NCBI GenBank assembly: GCA_028869975.1
Contig: JAGWQR010000329.1
Location: 1-6,418 of the forward strand
Reading direction: 5' to 3'
Length of the DNA: 6,418 nt
DNA from: Alphaproteobacteria bacterium
Lineage (GTDB): Bacteria > Pseudomonadota > Alphaproteobacteria > Sphingomonadales > Sphingomonadaceae
Shown here: positions 1 through 6,418 of the stretch, in pieces
How the letters are laid out: each line of letters starts with the position of its first letter
How positions within the stretch are numbered: the stretch's first letter is position 1
Position numbers and translations under genes: made by a program
Notes under the pieces: generated by a model
What the model was told of the DNA's origin: nothing
Seen by the model: only the letters and a program-made list of their open reading frames with translations
The model's database searches: none

Positions 1-135
1 ACGCTGCCGTTCATCAGCTATGGCGGCTCTTCGATGATCGCGCTGTGCATTGCATTCGGGCTTTTGCTGGCGTTCACGCGCCGTAACCCCTATCTAATGC
101 GCTCACCCTATGTCGTGAAATGGAATCAGCGATGA
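1..135 (+). CDS. ftsW: FtsW, septal peptidoglycan glycosyltransferase (SEDS family), C-terminal end only
   Basis: The window opens inside this gene. Forty-four codons remain before a TGA at 133-135. The fragment begins TLPFISYGGSS, the hallmark PFISYGGSS motif near the C-terminus of FtsW/RodA/SpoVE proteins. It is followed by one hydrophobic segment (SMIALCIAFGLLLAF), the last transmembrane helix, and a short basic cytoplasmic tail (TRRNPYLMRSP...). FtsW is an integral membrane protein that polymerises lipid II into glycan strands at the septum, together with a class B penicillin-binding protein. The motif alone does not separate FtsW from RodA. The choice of FtsW rests on its position directly before murG in a dcw cluster. 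The stop codon overlaps the murG start in an ATGA. The 5' part of the gene lies outside the window. Confidence 0.93.
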   Translation, partial: TLPFISYGGSSMIALCIAFGLLLAFTRRNPYLMRSPYVVKWNQR

Positions 136-1304
136 GCATAACGCGCCACTTCATTCTTGCCGCCGGTGGCACTGGCGGGCATATGATGCCAGCAAGCGCG
201 CTGGCTGATGAACTGGTCGCGCGCGGGCATAGCGTGGCGCTGATTACCGACGCACGCGGCGCGAAAATTCCGGGCCTGTGCGCGGATATGGATGTGCATG
301 TCATTCCCGCCGGGCGCATCACCAAGAATCCGATGAGTTGGCCGGGCGGGGCGCGGGCGATTCTGTCCGGGCGCAGGCAATCGCGCGCGCTCTACCAGGA
401 TTTTGCGCCGTGTGTTGTGGTCGGCTTTGGCGGCTATCCCGCCTACCCGGCGCTGATGGCGGCGCATTCGCTGGGTATTCCGACGGCGGTGCATGAGCAG
501 AATGCGGTGCTCGGGCGCGTCAACCGGCAGGTGGCGGGCAGTGTGGCGGCGATTGCAACCGCCTATCCCGACATTCAGCGCCTGCCTGATCATGCACGCA
601 CCAAGGTGCATCAGGTCGGCAATCCGGTGCGCGCCGAGGTGTTGGCGCTGCGCGATCTTCCCTTTCCCGCGCTCGATGGGGAGGGGATTTTCCGGGTGCT
701 CGTCACCGGCGGCTCGCAGGGGGCGAACATCTTGTCGGATGTGGTGCCGGAAGGGCTGTCGATGCTGCCGCCGCATTTCCGCAGTCGGTTGCAGGTGACG
801 CAGCAATGCCGCGCCGAGGACATCGACCGGGTGCGCGCGGCCTATATCGGCCTTGGCATCCCTTCCGATCTAGCGACATATATTCCAGACATGCCCGAAA
901 AACTGAGCTGGGCGCATCTGGTGATCGCGCGGGCAGGCGCATCGACCATCGCCGAACTCACTTGCGCCGGGAGGCCCGCGATCCTGATCCCGCTGCCTTC
1001 GGCGATGGACAATCATCAAACCCATAATGTACGCGAAATGGTGGCGGCGGGCGGCGCACGCGCGATCCACCAGGCTGATTTCACGCCGGTTGAACTCGCC
1101 AAACAGATGCAGAAACTGGGGCTGGAGCCAGCGGCGCTTGCCAATGCGGCCGCACGAGCGAGATCCGTCGGGCGGCCCCATGCCACGCGCGATCTTGCCG
1201 ATCTGGTTGAAAGCCTCGGCCGCACCCCGGTGATGGACGGGATTGAGGTGCGCAAGCCGGTACGCGCTCGCACCACTGGTGCATTCGCAGGAGCACGGGC
1301 ATGA
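132..1304 (+). CDS. murG: MurG, UDP-GlcNAc:lipid I N-acetylglucosaminyltransferase
   Basis: MurG transfers GlcNAc from UDP-GlcNAc to lipid I on the cytoplasmic face of the membrane, giving lipid II. It is a GT28-family enzyme with two Rossmann-like halves. Visible motifs, numbered from the start at 132: the glycine-rich loop GGTGGH (12-17), GFGGYP (98-103), [12 protein letters not shown] (121-132), the second glycine loop VTGGSQGA (191-198), the UDP-GlcNAc site [10 protein letters not shown] (267-276, with Glu275 placed to hold the ribose) and [12 protein letters not shown] (289-300). The product is 390 residues, longer than the roughly 355-370 common in the family. The excess is a basic tail after about residue 362. 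An in-frame ATG at 120 would add four residues (MESA). I prefer 132 because it forms an ATGA overlap with the ftsW stop like the downstream junctions, but neither start has a strong Shine-Dalgarno sequence. The gene ends in an ATGA overlap with murC. Confidence 0.97.
   Translation: MSITRHFILAAGGTGGHMMPASALADELVARGHSVALITDARGAKIPGLCADMDVHVIPAGRITKNPMSWPGGARAILSGRRQSRALYQDFAPCVVVGFGGYPAYPALMAAHSLGIPTAVHEQNAVLGRVNRQVAGSVAAIATAYPDIQRLPDHARTKVHQVGNPVRAEVLALRDLPFPALDGEGIFRVLVTGGSQGANILSDVVPEGLSMLPPHFRSRLQVTQQCRAEDIDRVRAAYIGLGIPSDLATYIPDMPEKLSWAHLVIARAGASTIAELTCAGRPAILIPLPSAMDNHQTHNVREMVAAGGARAIHQADFTPVELAKQMQKLGLEPAALANAAARARSVGRPHATRDLADLVESLGRTPVMDGIEVRKPVRARTTGAFAGARA
1289..1293 (+). promoter_or_regulatory. 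Ribosome binding site of murC
   Basis: AGGAG lies seven bases before the murC ATG at 1301, inside the last codons of murG. Both motif and spacing are close to ideal, which supports 1301 as the start. It indicates that murC can recruit ribosomes itself as well as by coupling to murG termination. Confidence 0.75.
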
Positions 1305-2722
1305 GAGGCGTCGCAACCGACATCGGTACCATCCACTTCGTCGGCATTGGCGGCATCGGCATGTCGGGCATTGCCGAGGTGATGCACAATCTTGGCTATA
1401 GCGTGCAGGGTTCCGACATTGCCGAGGGCTATGTTGTGGAAGGCTTGCGCAAGCGGGGCATCAAGGTGATGATCGGGCATGATGCGGCGCATGTGCAAAA
1501 CGCCGCCGTGCTCGTCACCTCCACGGCCGTCAGCCGCAAGACCAACCCCGAGGTAGAGGCCGCCTATGACAAACGCATTCCAGTGGTGCGCCGCGCGGAG
1601 ATGCTCGCCGAGCTGATGCGGCTCAAATCCACAGTCGCGGTAGCGGGCACACATGGCAAGACCACGACCACCAGCATGATCGCCGCCATGCTCGATGCGG
1701 GCGGTGTTGATCCCACCGTTATCAATGGCGGGATCATCAATAATTACGGATCGAATGCACGGCTTGGTGCGTCCGACTGGATGGTGGTGGAGGCGGATGA
1801 GAGTGATGGCTCGTTCCTGCGGCTCGATGGCACGATTGCGGTGGTGACGAATATCGATCCCGAACATCTCGATCATTATCGCTCGTTTGATGGCGTCAAG
1901 GATGCGTTCGTGCAGTTTATCGAGAATGTGCCTTTTTATGGCGCGGCGGTGCTGTGCCTCGATCATCCGGAAGTGCAGGCGCTGATCCCGCGCATCCGCG
2001 ACCGGCGGCTCATCACCTATGGATTTGCGGCCCAAGCCGATGTCCATTGCGCGCTCGTTACACCGGTGCCTGGCGGCAACCATTTTGATGTGGTTATCCG
2101 CGAGCGTGATGGCGCAACGCGCAGCATTCTTGGCATTCATCTACCTATGCCAGGGCGGCACAATGTCCAGAACGCGCTCGCGGCAATCGCGGTCGCGGTT
2201 GAAATGGGCCTGCCAGATGGGGTGATCCAGCATGGCTTTGCCAAGTTTGGCGGCGTCAAGCGGCGCTTCACAAAAGTGGGCGAAGTTGAGGTGGATGCAA
2301 CAAAGGTCGCGATCATTGATGATTATGGCCATCATCCAGTGGAGATCCGCGCGGTGCTGGCGGCGGCCCGCGAGGGTGCGCTTGGGCGGGTCATTGCCGT
2401 GGTTCAGCCGCACCGCTATACCCGTCTGCGCGACCTCATGGATGATTTTGCGCAGAGCTTCAACGATGCCGATCTGGTCTATGTCGCGCCGGTTTATGCG
2501 GCTGGGGAAGCGCCGATAGAGGGCGTGTCATCGGGCGAACTCGCTGCGCGGATCAAGGCGCGCGGGCACCGGGCGGTGCATGAAATCGCCGATGCAGGCG
2601 CGCTGGCGCAAGCCCTCGCCGCTGAACTCAAGGCTGATGACATGGTCGTCTGCCTCGGCGCAGGTGACATCACCAAATGGGCGGCCGGGCTGGCGGATGC
2701 GATAGTGAAGGTGCACGGATGA
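1301..2722 (+). CDS. murC: MurC, UDP-N-acetylmuramate--L-alanine ligase
   Basis: MurC is the first of the ATP-dependent Mur ligases. In the cytoplasm it joins L-Ala to UDP-MurNAc, the product of MurB. The protein has 473 residues, normal for the family, and all three domains are visible. The N-terminal UDP-binding domain has [12 protein letters not shown] (15-26). The central ATPase domain has the P-loop GTHGKTT (116-122), EADESDGSF (164-172, acidic metal ligands) and [11 protein letters not shown] (183-193). The hinge and C-terminal domain follow, with DDYGHHP (340-346), QPHRYTR (369-375) and GAGDI (453-457). [12 protein letters not shown] is typical of MurC rather than MurD, MurE or MurF. 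The start at 1301 overlaps the murG stop and has a good Shine-Dalgarno sequence. The stop overlaps the murB start. No key residue appears to be missing. Confidence 0.98.
   Translation: MRGVATDIGTIHFVGIGGIGMSGIAEVMHNLGYSVQGSDIAEGYVVEGLRKRGIKVMIGHDAAHVQNAAVLVTSTAVSRKTNPEVEAAYDKRIPVVRRAEMLAELMRLKSTVAVAGTHGKTTTTSMIAAMLDAGGVDPTVINGGIINNYGSNARLGASDWMVVEADESDGSFLRLDGTIAVVTNIDPEHLDHYRSFDGVKDAFVQFIENVPFYGAAVLCLDHPEVQALIPRIRDRRLITYGFAAQADVHCALVTPVPGGNHFDVVIRERDGATRSILGIHLPMPGRHNVQNALAAIAVAVEMGLPDGVIQHGFAKFGGVKRRFTKVGEVEVDATKVAIIDDYGHHPVEIRAVLAAAREGALGRVIAVVQPHRYTRLRDLMDDFAQSFNDADLVYVAPVYAAGEAPIEGVSSGELAARIKARGHRAVHEIADAGALAQALAAELKADDMVVCLGAGDITKWAAGLADAIVKVHG
2707..2711 (+). promoter_or_regulatory. 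Ribosome binding site of murB
   Basis: GAAGG ends seven bases before the ATG at 2719. It decides the start: the open frame extends upstream to an ATG at 2677, but that start would overlap murC by 46 bases and add 14 residues ([14 protein letters not shown]) that do not look like a MurB N-terminus. Confidence 0.6.
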
Positions 2723-3651
2723 GCGCCGCTCTTGAAATGCCAAAAGTGCGGGGCAAACTCACCGCACAAGCACCGCTCGCGTCGTTGGTCTGGTTCCGCA
2801 CCGGCGGCGCGGCGCAATGGCTGTTCGAGCCGGAAGATGCGCAGGATCTGACTGATTTTCTGCGCGGCCTCCCGCCTGAAACCCCGGTGTGGGCGCTGGG
2901 CAATGGCTCGAACATGATTATCCGCGATGGCGGCGTGCCGGGCGTCTGCGTGCGACTGGGCAAGGCTTTTGCGCAGGTTGCGCGCGTTGACGACACGCAT
3001 CTGCGCAGCGGCGCGGCGGTGCCCGATATGGCGCTCGCCAATGCGGCGCGCGATGCTTCGCTTGCCGGGGTGGAATTTTTGCGGGGCATACCCGGCACGG
3101 TCGGCGGTGCGGTGAAAATGAACGCCGGGGCGCACGGCGGCGAAACCCGCGATTGTCTGGTGAGCGCAACCATTGTGCGGCGCTCGGGTGAAATCTGCAC
3201 GCTCGGCACTGCCGACCTCGGTTTCGCCTATCGTCATTCGGAACTGCCCGCCGATGCGATTGTGGTGGAGGCGCTGTTTTGCGGTGTGCCAGCTGAGCGC
3301 GATACCATTCAGGAACGCATGAAGGCGATCACCGCGCACCGCGAGGCCGCGCAGCCGATCCGCTCGCGCACGGGCGGCTCCACCTTCAAGAATCCGGAAG
3401 GCGGCAAGGCTTGGGCATTGATCGATGCGGCCGGGTGCCGGGGGTTGATGATCGGCGGCGCGCAGGTGAGCGAGAAGCATTGCAACTTCCTCATCAACAC
3501 CGGCACCGCGACCAGTGCCGATATTGAAACACTGGGCGAAGAAGTACGCGCGCGGGTGAAGGCGCATTCGGGCGTGGAACTGCATTGGGAGATCAAGCGC
3601 GTCGGCATGTTTGGCGGAGCGCCAACTGAGCGGGTGGGAGTCGCGAAGTGA
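2719..3651 (+). CDS. murB: MurB, UDP-N-acetylenolpyruvoylglucosamine reductase
   Basis: MurB is an FAD-dependent cytoplasmic enzyme. It uses NADPH to reduce the enolpyruvyl group of UDP-GlcNAc-enolpyruvate to lactyl, giving UDP-MurNAc, the substrate of the neighbouring MurC. The product has 310 residues. The FAD-binding part shows WFRTGG (25-30), GNGSN (61-65) and [18 protein letters not shown] (123-140). YRHS (171-174) carries the arginine that stabilises the enol intermediate. The C-terminal substrate domain has [10 protein letters not shown] (217-226) with the catalytic proton-donor serine at 221, then [19 protein letters not shown] (242-260) and HWEIKRVG (289-296) with the conserved catalytic Glu291. 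The length, and the apparent lack of the extra Tyr-containing loop of the E. coli enzyme, fit the shorter type II MurB. The ATG at 2719 overlaps the murC stop. The TGA overlaps the GTG start of ddl. Confidence 0.97.
   Translation: MSAALEMPKVRGKLTAQAPLASLVWFRTGGAAQWLFEPEDAQDLTDFLRGLPPETPVWALGNGSNMIIRDGGVPGVCVRLGKAFAQVARVDDTHLRSGAAVPDMALANAARDASLAGVEFLRGIPGTVGGAVKMNAGAHGGETRDCLVSATIVRRSGEICTLGTADLGFAYRHSELPADAIVVEALFCGVPAERDTIQERMKAITAHREAAQPIRSRTGGSTFKNPEGGKAWALIDAAGCRGLMIGGAQVSEKHCNFLINTGTATSADIETLGEEVRARVKAHSGVELHWEIKRVGMFGGAPTERVGVAK
3636..3640 (+). promoter_or_regulatory. Ribosome binding site of ddl
   Basis: GGGAG sits seven bases before the GTG at 3648, inside the last codons of murB. 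It supports the GTG as a genuine start; the next in-frame ATG (residue 9) would lie inside the conserved LMGGWSAERE motif. Confidence 0.65.
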
Positions 3652-4562
3652 GTTTGCACGTCGTTGTCCTGATGGGCGGTTGGTCGGCCGAGCGCGAGGT
3701 CTCGCTGATGTCGGGCACGGGCGTCGCCGATGCGCTGGAGCGCAAGGGCTATCGCGTCACCCGGATTGATATGGGGCGGGATGTGGCGCTCCGGCTTGCT
3801 GAAGCGCAGCCTGATCTGGTGTTCAACGCGCTGCACGGCACGCCGGGCGAAGATGGCACGGTGCAGGGGATGCTCGACCTGATGGGGCTGAACTACACGC
3901 ATTCGGGCCTCGCCACCTCGGTCATTGCCATCGACAAGCAACTCACCAAGCAGGCGCTCGTGCCGCACGGGATCAGGATGCCGGGCGGACATGTTGTGGC
4001 GTCGAAAAGCCTGTATGTCAGCGATCCGCTGCCGCGCCCTTATGTTTTGAAACCGGTCAATGAGGGCTCGTCGGTGGGAGTGGCGATCGTGACCCAGGGG
4101 GGCAATTATGGCGATCCGATCGGACGCGATGTAGCGGGGCCATGGCAGCATTTTGATGAACTGCTGGCCGAGCCTTACATCCGTGGCCGCGAACTCACGG
4201 TTGCGGTACTCGGCAACCGCGCGCTGGGTGTTACCGAGCTGCGGCCCAAATCCGGCTTTTATGATTTCGATGCCAAATATACCGACGGGATGACCGATCA
4301 TATCTGCCCGGCCAATATCCCTGCCGACATTGCCGAAGCGATGATGGAAATGGCTCTGAAGGCGCATCGTGTGCTGGGGTGCAAGGGGGCCTCTCGCGCC
4401 GATTTCCGCTGGGATGATGAGCAGGGTGTTGCGGGCATCTACCTGCTCGAAGTCAATACGCAACCGGGGATGACACCGCTCAGCCTCGTGCCGGAGCAGG
4501 CCAAACATAACGGGATTACATACGAGGATCTGGTCGAGATGATTGTGAAGGAGGCCTTATGA
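3648..4562 (+). CDS. ddl: Ddl, D-alanine--D-alanine ligase
   Basis: Ddl joins two D-Ala molecules with ATP in the cytoplasm. The dipeptide is then added to the stem peptide by MurF. The product is 304 residues, usual for the DdlB-like group, with an ATP-grasp fold. Visible motifs: LMGGWSAEREVSLMSG (8-23) with Glu15 for the first D-Ala, HGTPGEDG (63-70), LKPVNEGSSVGV (134-145) as the ATP-binding loop, YDFDAKYTDG (205-214), SRADFRW (249-255) with Asp252, and LLEVNTQPGMTPLSL (266-280). Glu268 and Asn270 are the expected magnesium ligands, and Ser279-Leu280 match the substrate-binding Ser-Leu. Lys210-Tyr211 fits a D-Ala-D-Ala enzyme and argues against a VanA-type D-lactate ligase. This is the only gene here starting with GTG, and it overlaps the murB stop as GTGA. 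I cannot tell from this window whether a second ddl exists elsewhere in the genome. Confidence 0.97.
   Translation: MSLHVVVLMGGWSAEREVSLMSGTGVADALERKGYRVTRIDMGRDVALRLAEAQPDLVFNALHGTPGEDGTVQGMLDLMGLNYTHSGLATSVIAIDKQLTKQALVPHGIRMPGGHVVASKSLYVSDPLPRPYVLKPVNEGSSVGVAIVTQGGNYGDPIGRDVAGPWQHFDELLAEPYIRGRELTVAVLGNRALGVTELRPKSGFYDFDAKYTDGMTDHICPANIPADIAEAMMEMALKAHRVLGCKGASRADFRWDDEQGVAGIYLLEVNTQPGMTPLSLVPEQAKHNGITYEDLVEMIVKEAL
4548..4554 (+). promoter_or_regulatory. Strong ribosome binding site of ftsQ
   Basis: AAGGAGG is a full match to the anti-Shine-Dalgarno core and the strongest such site in the window. It lies within the last codons of ddl. Only four bases separate it from the ATG at 4559, a little shorter than ideal. 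It fixes the ftsQ start and suggests ftsQ translation does not depend only on coupling to ddl. Confidence 0.75.
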
Positions 4563-5509
4563 GCAGTGTCGCCAAGGGGAACGCGACCAGAATCAAGCGC
4601 GGGGCTGCCAACGCGCGCAAACCGCGCCCCGTGGTGAAGCGCACGCGCAAGACGCGGGCGCAACGGGGCCCAAGCTGGTTTGCCAAATTGCTGGTGCGGC
4701 TGCACATCACCCCGGCGCTGATCCGCAAGGCGACGACGGTGGCGCTGGTCGGCTGTGCCTGTGTGGCGACGCTGATGGTGGCGAACCTGGCCGGGGTGCC
4801 GCGTGCGTTGAAATCTGTCGCCGCGCACCAGCTTGCGAAGGCGGGGCTGGTTGTGCGGCATATCGAAATCGACGGGCTCGATCATATGGATCGTGATACG
4901 GTCAACCTCATAGCGCTCAATCAATACAATGCGTCGATGCTGGATGTGGATTTGGCTGGCCTGCGCAATAAGCTGATGGCTTATGGCTGGATTGCGGATG
5001 CGCAGGTGACGCGGCGCTGGCCCGATACGCTGGTGATTTCGGTGCAGGAACGCAAGCCTGCCGCCGTGTGGCAGCATGGGGGCCAGTTGGCGCTTGTTGA
5101 TAGCAAGGGCGTGGTGCTGCAGCCGGTGACCGCCGATGATATGCCGGGCGACTTGCCGGTTGTGGTCGGCCCTGATGCCAATACGCAATCGGCCGCGCTG
5201 GAGACGTTGCTGGCCCATGCGCCGCGCCTCAAACCGCTTGTCGTCGGGGCCACCTGGGTCGGTAACCGTCGCTGGGATTTGCGTTTTGCGACGGGCGAAG
5301 TGCTCGCACTGCCCGAAGGCGGGGATCAGGCGGCGCTGGCGCTTGCCGCCTTTGCCCGGCGCGATCTTGACAATGACCTGCTGGGCAAAGGCTACAAGCA
5401 TTTCGATGTGCGCGACGGGCAGCATCTCGTCGTGCGGCTGAATGGGCAGGATCAGTCCAGCCAATCATCTGAAACGACAACCCCCACGCCAGGAAGCAAG
5501 CACGGATAA
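4559..5509 (+). CDS. ftsQ: FtsQ, divisome membrane protein
   Basis: FtsQ is a bitopic inner-membrane protein that links early divisome proteins to FtsB/FtsL and the septal synthases FtsW/FtsI. The product has 316 residues. The cytoplasmic tail (1-57) carries 17 Lys/Arg and no Asp/Glu. One transmembrane helix follows at about 58-79 (ATTVALVGCACVATLMVANLAG). The periplasmic POTRA domain is at about 98-165, beginning VRHIEIDGLDHM and ending with GWIADAQVTRRWPDTLVISVQE (143-164), the most recognisable part of the family. The FtsQ beta domain, from KPAAVW (166-171) to about 294, contains LVDSKGVVLQ and HFDVRDGQHLVVRL. The last 20 or so residues are a Gln/Ser/Thr-rich tail, probably disordered. It lies between ddl and ftsA, its usual place. 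The start overlaps the ddl stop, and the TAA is one base before the ftsA ATG. FtsQ sequences vary, so the call leans on the POTRA motif and context together. Confidence 0.95.
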   Translation: MSSVAKGNATRIKRGAANARKPRPVVKRTRKTRAQRGPSWFAKLLVRLHITPALIRKATTVALVGCACVATLMVANLAGVPRALKSVAAHQLAKAGLVVRHIEIDGLDHMDRDTVNLIALNQYNASMLDVDLAGLRNKLMAYGWIADAQVTRRWPDTLVISVQERKPAAVWQHGGQLALVDSKGVVLQPVTADDMPGDLPVVVGPDANTQSAALETLLAHAPRLKPLVVGATWVGNRRWDLRFATGEVLALPEGGDQAALALAAFARRDLDNDLLGKGYKHFDVRDGQHLVVRLNGQDQSSQSSETTTPTPGSKHG

Positions 5510-5510
5510 G

Positions 5511-6418
5511 ATGCTCCCACCGCGCAGCTCAAATCTAATTACGGCGCTCGACATTGGCTCATGGAAAGTCTGTGCGATGATTGCAGAACGCCTGGATACT
5601 GGCGAACTCAGCATTCTTGGCACGGGTCAGCGTGAAAGTCAGGGTGTCAAGCGCGGCTATGTCGCCGATATGCAGACCACGGAAAGTGCGATCCGTGAGG
5701 CTGTCGAACTGGCTGAACGCATTGCCGGAACCAACATCGAGGATGTGTGGGTCAGTTTTTCTGCCGGCGGGCTGGTCAGCAGCATTGCATCGGTAGAGGT
5801 TGAATTGGGCGGTGCCCGCATTACCCAGCCAGATATTGATGCACTGCTTGCCGCCGGGCACGACTCTCTCGATCCGGAGGGCCGGATGATCCTGCACGCG
5901 CAACCCACGCTCTACACACTCGATGGCCTGCAAGGGGTGACGACGCCGCTCGGCCTTCATGCTGACCGGCTCGGGGTCGATATTCATGTTGTTTCAGCGG
6001 ATGGTTCGCCGGTGCGCAATCTCGATCTGTGCGTGCGCAGCGCGCATCTGGAAGTCAAATCGATCATCGCATCGCCTGTAGCGACAGGTCTGTCGTGTAT
6101 CTCGAACGAGGAGCGCGAGCTGGGCGTCGCGCTGGTCGAGCTGGGTGGCGGCGTAACCAATGTTTCGCTTTATGTAGGGGGGGTGCTGGTCGGGCTGATT
6201 TCCATTCCCATAGGCGGGCAGGATCTGACCGATGACATCGCCTCAACCTTTGGCACCCTGCGCACCCAGGCGGAACGGATGAAATGTTTTTACGGATCGG
6301 CCACCGCCAGCCCGCGTGACAATCATGAGATGATAGAAATTGCCCCGATTTCCGAGAGCGATGAAGGTGTGGAGCTGGCCCGCATCACCCGCGCGCAACT
6401 GATTGCTGTCATCCGCCA
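5511..6418 (+). CDS. ftsA: FtsA, actin-like divisome protein, 5' part (302 codons, runs off the window)
   Basis: FtsA is an actin-family ATPase that tethers FtsZ to the inner membrane and recruits later division proteins. Visible here: the phosphate-1 motif TALDIGSWKVCAMIAE (11-26), YVADMQTTESAIREAVELAE (50-69), the inserted 1C subdomain from about 84 to 163, the phosphate-2 motif LVELGGGVTNVSLYVGG (208-224), and IPIGGQDLTDDIASTFGT (232-249) followed by AERMKCFYGS (254-263), the adenine-side region. The frame is open to the edge. The 2B domain and the C-terminal amphipathic membrane helix would lie beyond it. I chose the ATG at 5511, one base after the ftsQ stop. An in-frame ATG at 5442 would add 23 residues and overlap ftsQ by 68 bases, with no better ribosome site. 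The Shine-Dalgarno sequence at 5511 is weak (GGA at 5504-5506), so re-initiation after ftsQ is likely. Glu210 stands where Asp is usual. Confidence 0.95.
   Translation, partial: MLPPRSSNLITALDIGSWKVCAMIAERLDTGELSILGTGQRESQGVKRGYVADMQTTESAIREAVELAERIAGTNIEDVWVSFSAGGLVSSIASVEVELGGARITQPDIDALLAAGHDSLDPEGRMILHAQPTLYTLDGLQGVTTPLGLHADRLGVDIHVVSADGSPVRNLDLCVRSAHLEVKSIIASPVATGLSCISNEERELGVALVELGGGVTNVSLYVGGVLVGLISIPIGGQDLTDDIASTFGTLRTQAERMKCFYGSATASPRDNHEMIEIAPISESDEGVELARITRAQLIAVIR

Noticed and set aside
123..127. GANTC methylation sites near gene starts (GAATC at 123-127, GAGTC at 3638-3642) as CcrM-type regulation
   Set aside because: Several GANTC sites are scattered through the coding sequence, so two near starts are not more than chance. 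No promoter is visible beside them.
120..131. ATG at 120 as the murG start
   Set aside because: It adds only MESA and breaks the ATGA overlap pattern. It cannot be excluded because neither start has a strong ribosome site.
1016..2140. Long open frame of 374 codons on the - strand opposite murG and murC
   Set aside because: The + strand protein has complete MurG and MurC motifs. The antisense product is rich in Arg, His and Ala with no recognisable domain, as expected of a shadow frame in GC-rich DNA.
2677..2718. Upstream ATG extending murB by 14 residues into murC
   Set aside because: The added peptide is not MurB-like. The ATG at 2719 has a well-spaced GAAGG and matches the 4-bp overlap pattern of the other junctions.
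2494..3585. Open frame of 363 codons on the - strand opposite murC and murB
   Set aside because: It is a shadow of the codon-position GC bias of murC and murB. There is no family signature or independent context.
3309..4508. Long open frame of 399 codons on the - strand opposite murB and ddl
   Set aside because: It lies wholly opposite two well-supported genes. The low-complexity His/Arg-rich translation has no motif, and no convincing ribosome site was noted.
4439..5464. Open frame of 341 codons on the - strand opposite ddl and ftsQ
   Set aside because: Its translation is repetitive in His, Arg and Gln with no domain, and it covers a clear FtsQ coding region.
4400..5560. CtrA box (TTAA-N7-TTAA) or internal promoter ahead of ftsQ-ftsA
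   Set aside because: By eye I found no paired TTAA motif, and no -35/-10 pair strong enough to call. An internal promoter remains possible but unsupported.
1..6418. Rho-independent terminator, tRNA, CRISPR array or insertion sequence
   Set aside because: Coding sequence is continuous, with at most one base between genes. I saw no hairpin with a T-run, no direct-repeat array and no transposase-like frame.

Overview
This window is a compact, GC-rich stretch of a division and cell-wall (dcw) gene cluster, with every gene on the + strand. In order it holds the 3' end of ftsW, then complete murG, murC, murB, ddl and ftsQ, then the 5' two-thirds or so of ftsA, which runs off the right edge. The gene order, the short MurB, the alphaproteobacterial style of FtsQ and FtsA, and the codon use all suggest an alphaproteobacterium, most likely a sphingomonad (Sphingomonadales). 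That placement is inferred from general resemblance, not from a database search. ftsZ would be expected just downstream, outside the window.

The layout is extremely tight. Five successive junctions (ftsW/murG, murG/murC, murC/murB, murB/ddl, ddl/ftsQ) are 4-bp stop/start overlaps of the ATGA or GTGA type, and ftsQ and ftsA are separated by one base. There is no intergenic space for a terminator or a conventional promoter, so the seven genes look like one transcript with translational coupling. No RNA gene, mobile element, CRISPR array or long repeat was seen, and no stretch over 300 bases lacks a gene.

The genes work together. MurC adds L-Ala to the UDP-MurNAc that MurB makes, Ddl supplies the D-Ala-D-Ala end of the stem peptide, and MurG turns lipid I into lipid II. 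FtsW polymerises glycan strands at the septum, and FtsQ and FtsA build the divisome around FtsZ.

I find no convincing undescribed system. The points worth a second look are modest: the uninterrupted chain of overlaps, a C-terminal tail on MurG, an FtsQ cytoplasmic tail with 17 basic and no acidic residues, non-canonical residues in the FtsA nucleotide-binding motifs, a G7 run inside ftsA, and two debatable start codons.
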